From: Mesotaenium endlicherianum | Taxonomy: Eukaryota; Streptophyta; Zygnematophyceae; Zygnematales; Mesotaeniaceae | Length of the DNA: 46,508 nt | Direction of reading: 5' to 3' | Assembly: GCA_009602735.1 (NCBI GenBank) | Contig: WELA01001098.1 | Location: 14,408 to 60,915 of the forward strand | Part shown: piece after piece, positions 1 to 11,536 of the stretch | Layout of the letters: every line of letters begins with the position of its first letter | How positions within the stretch are numbered: position 1 is the stretch's first letter | Program-made: the position numbers and the translations under genes | The notes under the pieces: model-generated | The model's input: the letters and a program-made list of their open reading frames with translations, nothing else | What the model was told of the DNA's origin: nothing | Database searches by the model: none

Positions 1-82
<82 letters not shown>

Positions 83-300
83 GGCCCTCCTTTCTTTCCC
101 TCTTCCTCTCTATCCCTCCCCCCCTTGCCTCCACCCCTCCTCTCCCCCTCTCTCTCATCCGTCCTCTCCCAAGTCCCTCCCTCTCTCCCCCTTATTCCCC
201 CCTCCTTTTCTTCAATCCCCAGCTCCCTCTCCCTCTTCCTCCCTCGCTCTGTCCCCATCTCCCTCTCTCCTCGGACATTTAGGTTATTTTTCGCCCCTTG
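1..300. repeat. (TC)n microsatellite followed by pyrimidine-rich tract
   Basis: Positions 1-79 are a pure TC dinucleotide run cut by the window edge. From 80 to about 300 the plus strand is almost only C and T with irregular CCCTCC blocks. An open frame runs through it but is pure low-complexity Pro/Ser/Leu and starts at GTG, so it is not called as a gene. Confidence 0.95.
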
Positions 301-448
301 AGGCAGACTTTTTGAAATGGCTCATAAATTTGTAATATTGTACATAGGTATGTTCTCAACATGTTCTTAAAAACTTTTAGGCCATTTGAATTTGTCGGTT
401 GAGATGATTAACAGCTTATCAATATGTCTATTTGTTGTTGAAAGTGAA

Positions 449-1470
449 AAATGTGCATTTTGTCTTGCACATTACGCAGACACCCTTGACTCACAATTTC
501 ATTATAAATTCTATAAAACTTTATGTAGGTAGTCCCAACCCTCGGGTGAGTGACATGAAGTTGAAGAAAACGTTTTTGGCCAATTTTCACAAGAGTTACA
601 CACGTGCAAAGAGAGCCATCTGGCATTTTTTGCACGCCTCCATGCATCTCAGTTTTTCGCAAATTTTATAGGAACCTACTCAATTTTAATGTGTGGCAGG
701 ATGTCAAGGTGATGGAGACCTTCACAAAATTTCAAGGCATTCCAAAATCACAAGTTTTGGCAATCTCAGAAAACGGAACCATAAAAGGAGCATATTGTCC
801 TGTAGTTTGCACGCTATGTTTGGAGGCACCCTGATTCATAGTCCAGTTGGTATACTTTGAAAATTTCTAGAAGTAATTGTAACCCTTGTGAATGACATGA
901 AGTTGAAAAAGTTAAGTTCTGTTCAAATCCTCACGAAGCTTATACACGTGCAAAAAGAGCCATCTGACATTTTTTGCACGCCTGAACTGGGCATCTCCGT
1001 ACCTTCTGGCGTACTATACAGAAACCTTTTCGAATTTTGTCAGTAGCAATGGAGACCCTCAAAAATCTTAGCTTGTCAAGATTGCAAGACATGGTTATGG
1101 CAATTCGAGTGACATGCAAAAACTTATCAATAAAAACATTTCATGTGCATTTTGTTGTGCACTTCATACATTTATTTTGAGGGCACCCTGACTCACAGTC
1201 TTACTGTATATCCTTCAAACTTCATATAAGTAATCTTGACCTTCATGTGAGTGACATAAAGTTGGGATAACAAGTTTTGGCCAATCCTCGCAGAGTTATA
1301 CACATGCAAAGAGAGCCATTGGCACTTTTTGCACGCCTAAACCAGGCATCTTTGTATCTTTTGCAGATTCTGTTGGAACCTACTCAATTGCAATTTGGTC
1401 AAAATTTCAATGTAACGGAGACCCACACAAATCCAAGGCCTTGCGCATCCTAGTGACACATTTATTGCAA
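449..1470. repeat. Three diverged tandem copies of a ~350-bp unit
   Basis: Three blocks share the same ordered words: GTGAGTGACATGAAGTTG-like at 546, 888 and 1247; a CACGTGCAAAGAGAGCCATC-like stretch about 50 bp later; then TTTTTGCACGCC and later GGAGACC. The spacing of the first word is 342 and 359 bp, so this is a head-to-tail array of a unit of about 350 bp with several indels. It looks like an old satellite or tandemly duplicated repeat remnant. No open frame is conserved between the copies. Confidence 0.75.
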
Positions 1471-4400
1471 TTTGAGGCATCTGTAGATATGTACATTCAA
1501 ATATTGACGTCTTGAATTGCACTTGTTTCTTTTCAAAGTTTATGTTGATTTGCATATAACTATATGGTAACTTCTAATACTATGTCTTGGTACGTGTGCT
1601 TAAATTTGCATATGTAAGGCAAGGGTAGAAACTTACATTATGTTTTGTAAATGGTTACTTTCATTCTTTACTTCAATTTGTATGAAAACAAACTAGTATT
1701 CGTAATGTACATCCTACTTTTTGTGTACACTTTTCTTCATTGTAAAACAATGCAGCTTCTATGTTATTTGGTGAATGTGGGCACATGCATAAACCTACTT
1801 TTTCCAAAAAGAAGAATGTATCAATATTTCACATCTAGATATTTTAAAACCAAGAAAATTATAATATTTTTGAGGATCTTCACACACTTTGTTACCGATC
1901 TAAACTTGGAACCAAATGAGGGGTCCTTTTCATTATGCACTTTCTTACACAATTTCTTAGAGTTCGATGTACGTAAATTCTGCTCAAAATTTCCATGCTC
2001 TTGTTGAAAACATCCCACTTGGTAGAAAGAGACATAGTCGTAGGTGCATGTATCTTACCACCCCTTTACCATATTTAGTCCCTCTCAAAATTTCACTCCC
2101 ATACATTTGTATAATTTCCATAGCATCATGGATGTTGTAAAGTCAATAGGATTATAGAGTGCATTTTTGTGATCATTTTGTTATAAAATTTATTGAATTT
2201 GGTTAAGTATTAAGTAAGTTTTTGAAGTTGTTATTAGTTTTAGGTCGTATACCAACTGTCTTTCATTCACGATGAGCGCGACCGTCGGATTCACCAATCG
2301 ATCTGGGATGTTAGATTTAAATTCAAACCTACATGTAATTTTGACCGATGCGGAGTGGTGACCGGGTCGAATGAATAAAAAGTTTTGGTGTTGCCTATAA
2401 CGTGCTAAATAAGTATATGCTAGAGTATTTTGTACAATTTATGTCAATGTCAAATCAATCCGATACATAATCTCGAGCTGATTTGGCATATTCTCAAATA
2501 TTCAGGATGGAACATTTTGATGAACGTTAAGAATTTCCGTTCTTAAGCAGCCCACCCTCTTGGAGGTTAGAGGATATATCAGAAAACAATAATTAGGCAT
2601 AACTTCTTTGTTACTGATCAATTTCCATTTCCTTATATTTATACGAGTAAATAACGACAAGGCATTACCTTATATTTGAGCACTTTCATGATACCTTAAA
2701 TATTCAATGATGTTACAGAGCTTTTTTATGATATATTGCTGCACTTTAGAGTGTAATTGCCGCTAACTTGGTTATTTGTGAGTTAGTACGCTTTCACTAG
2801 GGCACTTTGTCTCTTTCAGATAGCTTCTCTTCTAGCCTTGGCTGCCCTCTTGAACCTGCAATTCTTCCAAAATCCACAAACGATTCAGCCTTGTGAGAGC
2901 TCCTGTTCCTAATCAGCCGTCCCACCCAATCGACATAAGATCAATCCCTAAAGTTTTTGGTGACAATTGGTCGGATTGCATCCTAACTTGCACATTTTCA
3001 AGATGCAAAAGAAAACTCATGGAGGATGCTCAACACATATTCTTGCTACCTTAAAAATCTACTCTACAATAGTAAACGTATAATACATGGAAATCTTAAG
3101 ATTCAAAAATCGATGCTCGAAAAAAATAGGAACTTTATTGCCAAGCACATTATGCTTGATGTATTGCTAAAAAGAGTAACATATATGGACAGCACAAATA
3201 AATGTCATAAATGTCAATTTTGATAGGATCCTATATGAAATGAATCTTGCTTATTCAAGATTAATATATTTCATTTAAATATATAAGATCAGAGATAGGT
3301 GGAAGCGTGTGAAATCAGGGAGCGATCTTCGCCCTTATAAGAATTCCGTTTACTCATCTACACCTCTTGACTCACTTACCGTAGTGTGCCATAGTTGCAC
3401 ACTAACACGAGGCACAAGTAAGAGGCGAGCTTGAGGACTTGAGCTTCTCCTTTAGAAACTCACGGCCTCTTGCCTACCAGGCATGCAAGCATGTATAGCA
3501 CATTCACAACATCAGGGGACTGAATAGCAAAGGCACTCTCATTCAGATGACCATAATGTAGCTCAAACACATCCCACTTAAGCATGGAATCTGTCCGCTG
3601 TGTGACCCCAAAATGTCAGAGGGCATAACTCTGTCAATACTACTCCAAATTAATCAAACCTAACGGCAACGGATGCATCTTGACGAGACCTTTCCAAAAA
3701 GTTCTAGTTCGCTCCATTTGGAGCGCAAACGAAGCAGCCATGTTAATTTCCGTGAAGGCTGGTCATTAGAACGAACCCAAAAAGTGCACACATCACTTGC
3801 AAGTAGAAATCCGACTGTAAAGCCTACTGTCCAGAATGAGGGACCACGAGATCCCAGCCTGCTATGTACCTAGTGACCACCTGGTTGACCACGGCGCAAG
3901 GTGCGCCGTTTCGTGGGAAACCCGTTAAGTTGGGACCCACGGATCTAGGTATAACGACCATATTAATTGGTCGGTTGACTGAAGTCCTAATAGTTCAGTT
4001 GACTGACGACGGCTCCGCCTACCCACACTGGTAGGACATCGGTTTACCGAATCTCAGTCGACCTTCCGACTTTCAGTATACTGCGGTCACATGTGCCAAT
4101 CTACAAATAATAATCTAAATGAATGTATATATCCTCAGCGTACTGAAACTAAGTATACTGACTAATATCAAGCGAGCTTACTATATGTCAACCTACTGAT
4201 ATTACATCCTATATATAAGTGATATATAAATCTCAGCAAACTATACTATGATACAAAAGTCATCCTGTTGACCTTTTTGACAAAGTAAGTAAACTCGCAT
4301 TACATTGACATACATTCATTTAGATGAACTCGCACATGTGAGCATATTGACATAATACTTATTTAGTGTTATATTTATGTATGCAATTAATTAAATATTA

Positions 4401-5631
4401 ATTAAATAAATAATGAACTGATTCATTACACTATAGGTGTTGAGATACTTGTAGAAGCTCTTGTAGAAGCTTTTTATATTTTTATAAGCTATAAGACTTT
4501 TAATTGCAGTAAACCTGTCGAGCAACCTTGTACAGTGTATTTCAAATCCATGCATGGCATTGTCCAACTTTGCGTTTTCAATTTGACGCCATAAATACGT
4601 TCTAGTATTGTAACCTAGCGCAAGGTAGTATTTTGCATGAATAATTAAACAAAGAATGTCCTTTCCTCAGAGTGAATGTCCTCATTGTGACATATATACG
4701 TCACAATAGTCGTAGACTTAACGTGAAGATTAAAAGAATAGAAGATTATGTGTATGCCATGGCCGCTTCACGTAGGAAACTTACGAAAGACATATTGAGC
4801 CAAATGGAATTGAGTCAAATTAAGCCCTTTTCTTGGGAGTTTTGTGATTTACCATGTCCAGTATGCGCCCATGGATAAACCTCAAGTCAATTGACATACC
4901 AATTTGATTGATGATTTCCTCAATTTGACGCAACGGAAGTATGCCTGGCAGAAAAGCACGCCCAGCATTTACAAATTAGGGTTGATACTGACCGCTATGA
5001 ACGGGGACAGCATTTTAGTTTAGGTTAATGTTTGATTATGCGCATCCGGCACTTCAAACCATTCTGAAGGTAAGGTCGGTTGTGGCCAATATTGAATAAT
5101 TCGGTATCCAACCTTGTCTATTTCGAGTTATCATATTTGACCCTTAGACCAATGTATATAAAACCTCTCGCCTTTAGAAATGGGAAGTTGTTTGTCATTA
5201 ACGAATTTCAACAAAAAATGGCCGAGTGACGGATTTGTCTATGTTGAGCCAACAAAGTTAAGGGACACTTTTAGTCCGGCCCCATTGAGCAATTCTTGGC
5301 TGTAAAAACGGGTTCAAAAAATATCCGGAAATCGTAGGCCTTGTCAGATCTTTGTCAACAAGTTCTGGGTTCAAACATATCTCAAGTGAAACCTCTTTCA
5401 CCTCTTTCAATAGGACCAAAACCTCTAACTGCTACTCAACGCCGTGACCTCCGCTACACGCCGACATAAACGGGCATGGTATTTTTATAAATCTCTTGGC
5501 ATTTGGGCAGGCAGACGTAAATATTTTATTTACCTCCACCCTCCTTGTGTTTAACAACCACAAAATTCGCTACAACATCCTCTGTGCTTCCTTTACTGCA
5601 ATTTTCTCTCTCGACCCTTCAACCTGCAACC
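1471..5631. other. AT-rich intergenic DNA, no gene seen
   Basis: No frame with recognisable protein content occurs here; the longest frames (118 aa at 1651-2007, 68 aa at 4672-4878) have AT-driven composition and no domain. Around 3880-4080 there are several GTTGACT/AGTCGAC-type words, but no clean repeat unit could be defined. No tRNA or rRNA was recognised. Confidence 0.6.
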
Positions 5632-6590
5632 ATGGCGGCTAAAAGTAGCGATATGACGTTGGATATTAGTGCCGCTGCCTCTGGCGATTGAATCGCTCTG
5701 CACGCAATGCAGAGAACGCTAGCTGCCTTAACTAGCAACCAATCACTCATCACTTGTTGGCGTGCCATGGTGTATTATGTACCCTCTTGTTTTCGAGGGC
5801 AGAGACATGGAGATGGATTGGTTTGTGGCACTTCTTGAATGGGCTCCAAATTGTAATGGTGGGAAAAGAAAAGATGGAACCAAAAAATTGGAGTGGCATG
5901 TTTAAAATTTTGGCACACGAGATTGGAACCATCTGTAGTCGACTTTTGCCATGCCCATGAAATACCCAGGAACAGAAACGTACCTCGGGCGGCCAAATAT
6001 GTGGGACACATTTGCGAGTGCTCATGTCGTTGCACAAAAAAGCGACCAATGAACTACCAGGGTCTTACGTGATTCACGGAATTGCGTTTTTTGAAGTACT
6101 GAAGACTAGTCTTCAAAAAAACTCCCCTCCGGAGTACTTGGAGGCACTTGTCGAGATGCGGGTTCTGTTTGGCAACAGGGGCGTGCATAGCGACAAATTG
6201 GTGTGCATCTGACGATTTCAAAAGAATATTCTTAACATAAAAGCGAGTTCTGTGGATAAACACAATATCCTCCTCGACGAATGATCTTTACCCAGTAGAC
6301 GAATTTGCTAAATGTGGCAAATTCTTGGTGCAAATCTACGTGCGGGTATGCGAGATTTGCTCAATGGGGCCAGACTGTTTGAGGTTGATCCTGGTATACT
6401 ACGCTACGAGCACGCCCTTACTTATTCTATATATTATTTGAAAGGCGTGTGGTACAGTGTATATTATCAAGCCTTCACAAAAAAATGTGAAAGGTTATCG
6501 TGTTCAACATGTGCAACAATGGACATTGAACATATGTCTATTGACACATAGGATAGTGCAATTGCTGAATTGAAATTGGCGTTGAGGTAA
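5632..6590 (+). pseudogene. Decayed coding-like patch, origin unknown
   Basis: An ATG in good context (ACCATGGCG) at 5632 opens a 19-codon frame ended by TGA. Coding-like peptide stretches then continue in shifting frames: one ending near 5960, 6012-6212, and 6312-6551. The frames are interrupted by stops and shifts every 60-200 bp. The composition (balanced hydrophobic and charged residues) differs from the surrounding AT-rich DNA. This would fit a decayed retroelement gag or another dead gene, but I see no diagnostic motif such as a zinc knuckle or RT box, so the identity is open. Confidence 0.22.
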
Positions 6591-8601
6591 TAATAAGATA
6601 CAACACATGTCATGCCATAGGATATGGGCAAGGTTAATGGTTATCATAAGAGGTGCGAGCAAGAAAGAGCTACAAGTAAGACACAACGAGGTCTCAACTT
6701 TCAGACTATCGTCTACAATAAGACATGACTCTCATTGTGGTACACAGGCGGATCGCACTCGACAACTGTCCTGTATGGCCCTGCACTCCCAAGTCCCACT
6801 CTGTCCCAGGAGGCCCACGCCGATATCCATTCCACAGAACCTGCAAGCAAGAGAGAGGAAGAAAGATCTAGAAAGAGCAACAAGAAACGTGGTTGCTACA
6901 TCGCCAGATGCTCATTGAATTGGTTTTAATGCAGGGTAGTTAAACCTTGTGAGACAAGCCACCAAAATTTCTATAAGGTTGAAATTATTCGCGCAAGAGC
7001 AAGAATTAATGAAAAAAGTTGCCAGCCATAAAGATGTCATTTCTGTTCTTTAAAGAGGCTGCTTCAGTTGAGAAGAGTTAGCACCCCATGGTGGAGGTTC
7101 GCTCGAGTTCCTTTCACATAAGATACTGACTGGCACTGACCGACGCAGTCTGGCCTACAGAGTACACAACGTTTCTCCACATAAACTGACAGCAGGAGGA
7201 AGAAGCTTTGTTCTGTCCGAACCTAGTTCTGTCCAATAAAACGGCGTAGGTGGGCATCTTCTATGCACTGAGGCCTTGCCCGTACTTCGAGGGATGTAGA
7301 AGATAGTAGAATTTCGAACTCGCAAACGCTCAAGAGCCGTTCGATGCCACTAGATATACCCGAATGGCAATATACTTTCAGACCCAGGTCGGGCCTACCA
7401 GGGCCTACCCTTCTGTGCCCTTCTGAAGGCCCCTGATGACTTTGCCTTCACCAGTATTGACCTGAATATTTCACATTTATTTGGTCGTCATGAATGACAT
7501 CACCACCTGCAATGCCTGCGATGCTGACACTTTGTCTCGACTTGTTTCCACTTGTATGTAGCGCAATGGCATCTCAGTGTCGGTTGCACTGCTGAATAGC
7601 ATCGTTAGCCAGTGACAATGCAGTGCGCTGGCGTCTCGACTGGTTTTCAGTGGAGCTTCAGTGGCGTGCTTCAAAGTTCGCAGTGAGGCTGCTTCAACTG
7701 GCTTCAACCTGGCTTCAACAATTCGATCTGCACAATTCTGCTCGTTTTTTTAAGGCAACCCGCTTTCTGTTTAATATACAGTCGCGCCATTATAAAGCCA
7801 CCAGTCCTTGTATGATAGTTACGAGCAGCTAAAACTGGTGCATATATGCACCGCTTCCATCCGCGTAGTCCAGTTTTCGGGCTTAACCCACTGGAAACTG
7901 TGCATCTGCCACTTACTTCCCTGTCGAAAAAAAGCGGTTACAGTGATGCTTGAAGGCTCCTCAGTGCGCACACATCATAGTGAAAGAGTCTCGTACCATC
8001 GACCCTCCCCTTCGACTCCCAAGAGCCGAGAACCGAGTCCCAAGTCCCAACAAAGGTGCGCACGACTGGCAAAGATATAATATACAACTGCGTTCGCCCT
8101 CAGCTTGTAGCTAGAGCATTGCAAGAGGCTTCCGTATAGCTTACGAGGGCGCCGAGGTGATTGATCCAAGGACATTGCCTGTTGTAAGCCATTGATTAAC
8201 CCGATGAATTGCGAACTGCTCTGTGCACGTTGACTTAACTGGAAGGACTGAAAACTTTGTAGTAACTTGTATGTCATTTCTCTGATCTCCTCCATGTCTA
8301 GAATTTTCGTATGTTGGCTGGTTCGCTTAGCTGCCGGTTACATGTACTTAACTCTTCTAGCCGTGATTCTACAAATTTGAACCGGTCTGCGAAATTTCGA
8401 GCCTGCATGGCGTGAGTATGTGACGTACGCATGGCACATTGTATTGCCATTTTGCGTTTATACACTAGGCCGAACGTGCTCTCTTACTGCAGACTTCAAT
8501 GTTCATACCACAATAACTGTTTTCACCTGTGGCTGCAGGTGGTTACGTCAAGTGCTGGCAGCTCCTGAGGTTAGCAAAATCAGCAATTAACTCCCAGCAA
8601 T
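6591..8601. other. Intergenic DNA upstream of the phosphorylase-like gene
   Basis: No supported gene. A minus-strand ATG frame of 106 codons (7975-8295) begins with a plausible amphipathic, Gln-rich segment but has no recognisable domain and loses protein-like character after about 70 codons. No convincing TATA box was found in the last 150 bp before the start codon at 8602. Confidence 0.5.
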
Positions 8602-11442
8602 ATGGCTAACACGTGGAGTCCTCTAGCCATCCTCCTTTTCCTCTCCATGACTACTGTCCTCGCCTCTGCGTCCGACAGTAGAAGGTGCCTTTCCAACGAT
8701 CCTCCTCCTCTTATCATGTTCTCTGACTTTACAATGTTATATTACTGTGCCAGGATATCAGAAAGCAGTCTAAGAAACGTCAAAAAGACAAATGGCTTAT
8801 ATGGATGATGAAAATCATGTTTCTATCATCTTAATTTACATTTCAATTGCCTGCGCACAATGACGCTCACCGCGCTCCCCTGCCCCCTCTTCTTCCTCCT
8901 CCTCCTCCTCCTCCGTCTCCACCGCCTCCTTATGTTGTCTTCCGGATGATTTGTTGTGAGCACTTGCATTGCTGGTTTACTCACCTCAGTATTTCTACTC
9001 TAAGATACCGAACGTTAATGGTGCCCAATTTTACAAATGTTCATCACTGGACTGCAGTGATAAAGGACGTATGCACAATATACTTCCTTACGCATATATA
9101 CATAGATGTATATATTCGTAAGGACGCATGCACAATGTACTTCCTTACGCATATATACATCTATGTATATATGCGTAAGGAAGTTCATTGTGCATACGTC
9201 TTTTATCACTGCAGTCCAGTGATGAACATTTGTAATATATATATATATACACCTTCCATTCACACACAATGTGTCTTCTGAAGTCTGTAAACTGCAGGCC
9301 CACATTTTAATGCGCGCGCGTGTGTGTGTGTCGTGCGCGCGCTGCGTGCGTTTGTGGGTGCGCGTGTGCATAGGCTTGGGTGCGTGTGTGGGTGCATGTG
9401 TGCGTATGCCTGCGTGCGTGTGTACATCATATATTTGAAGCCTGTACTCCATGTAACTCTCTTGAGCAAGGTTATATGGGCAAAGAATAGTCCTAACTTT
9501 CGTCTGACTACCTTGTTGCAGGAGTGTGGGCCCTGCAGGCTCCGTTAGCAGCATTTCATTTAAGAGAATGAGCATAACCTCTTAAGACTCGATCGAGACA
9601 TATTGGTTGTCTCCACCGCAGGAGTCTGAAGACGTCAGGGCCCTGCAGCGGATTTGGCGGGAAGAAGAGAGTCGCCCTCCTGGTGGCGGACCCAGGAGGC
9701 TTCTCGGGAAACGCAGAGGCCAAGTTCTATTTCACAAACTTGAAGAGCGCCGTCGCTGAGGAGGAAGGCTCCAGCGTGTGCGCCGGCCGCACCTTCGCCA
9801 CGCTGCTGGGGCAGCACGTCATCATCGTCACCACGGGTGAGCATACGTACAGCTGCATGTGTGAAAGAGCGTGCGTGGAGTGCGCTTGTGTGCGCGCACG
9901 TGTGTGCGCGTATTTCTCTGTGCACGACTGTTCTGTAACCCGACGTTCTTTGTAGTGTCCTTAGATTTGTGGCGGGGTCTGCGCACATGTATGTGTTCCT
10001 CATCTGAGTCAGTCTCGGTGTGTGTAATGTTTAAGGCTTATAGTTTGTCACTAAGCCAGGTCAGGAAGCCTGTGACAGCAGCCAGTCATTACTGAAAGTA
10101 GTCTAATGTGGATTGTGCTGTATGTTTGTAACTGTGTACCTGCTAAGAAACATCTGAATGTCAACAGGAACACGATAGCGACTGCGTTCATGCATATACA
10201 GAGATTAAAGTACACGAGAGAAATAACCACATCAACACACCCATGGTGCTGTCTTCAGCAAAAAAGCTAACATTGTGGTCTTCTTGTTTCTGTGTAATAA
10301 CTCACAAAATGCTTCCGATGACAAACAGAAGGTAAGCCTGCAGCGCCTGTCTGAGTGCTCCTGACTGGGGTTTCCGGGCAGGCATCGGGCCCGTGACGGC
10401 GGCGCTGTGCGTGCAGGAGCTGCTGCAGTGCCGGCAGTACGTCTCTGAGATCGTTTACTCCGGCACCTCCGGCTGGCCCGTGCAGCTGGGCGGCGTCCTC
10501 AACGCCGACGGCAAGGCCAACCCCAGCAAGGAGGTGAGAGGAGAAGAGAGTCTTCCGAAAGTCCGCCGACTTTGTGTTTTGCTAGCAATTTGTGGGTTTC
10601 TGTTGTGCTGTTTGTGTGCTTGTTTTGATGACGATGGCAAGGGCAACCCTGGGAAGGAGGTGAGAGGAGAAAGGTATCCGTCCCAGTGCTGTGCTAAGAG
10701 TGTGTTGGTTTGTGTATTGCTGTCAGTGAGCTCAACAGCGATGGCAAGGCCAACCCCGGCAAGGAGGCGTGAGAAGAAAGCTTCCGCTATGCTATTCTAC
10801 GCTATGCTATCGTTTTAGAGGTCCAAGTTCTACTTCAGGAATGACGTGCAAGGGATGTGATGAATGCTGCTGGTCATATGCTCCGACAACCCTGTGCACT
10901 GTGTATGTGTATGAACGTGGGTCCTGCAAACAGAAAGTTGGACTAATGTGGAACAACGTTCTCACAAAGAGAGTCTGCCTTCCTTGTGACGATGCAAGGG
11001 AACTGATAAAGACCGCAAATAAGAGAGAGATTATTTGTGGGCAACGCATGACATAGTAGCTGCAACGTTAGATCATTCTACAAGCACGTTCCCCCGTATG
11101 GCACGCCTGCCCCCTAACACCCGCGCGCGTGCTTCTCCCTCCCTCGTGTGCTTCCTCCCTCCCGCTGACTCTGCCCTGCTTGGCCCTCTTCCCAAAGGTG
11201 CTCCGCCCAGGCGACGTCTGCGTCGCCCCGTTTGCAATCAACTGGGAGTGCCAGCAGACCGACTGGACGCAGCAGTGCGCCAGCTGGCCCAACGTGGACG
11301 CGCTGCCCGCCTTCACGCTCGGCCCCACCGCTGACTTTCTGTACGGGCAGTGCATCTTCAAGGCCTCTGTGAGCCCGATTACCTCCCCCATTCCCCTTCC
11401 CGTTGGGGGCAGCGTGTCCACGTTTGGACAGCGGGGCAGCGG

Positions 11443-11536
<94 letters not shown>

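Noticed and set aside
7975-8295. 106-codon minus-strand frame upstream of the phosphorylase-like gene
   Set aside because: No domain, and the second half loses protein-like composition; could be a chance frame.
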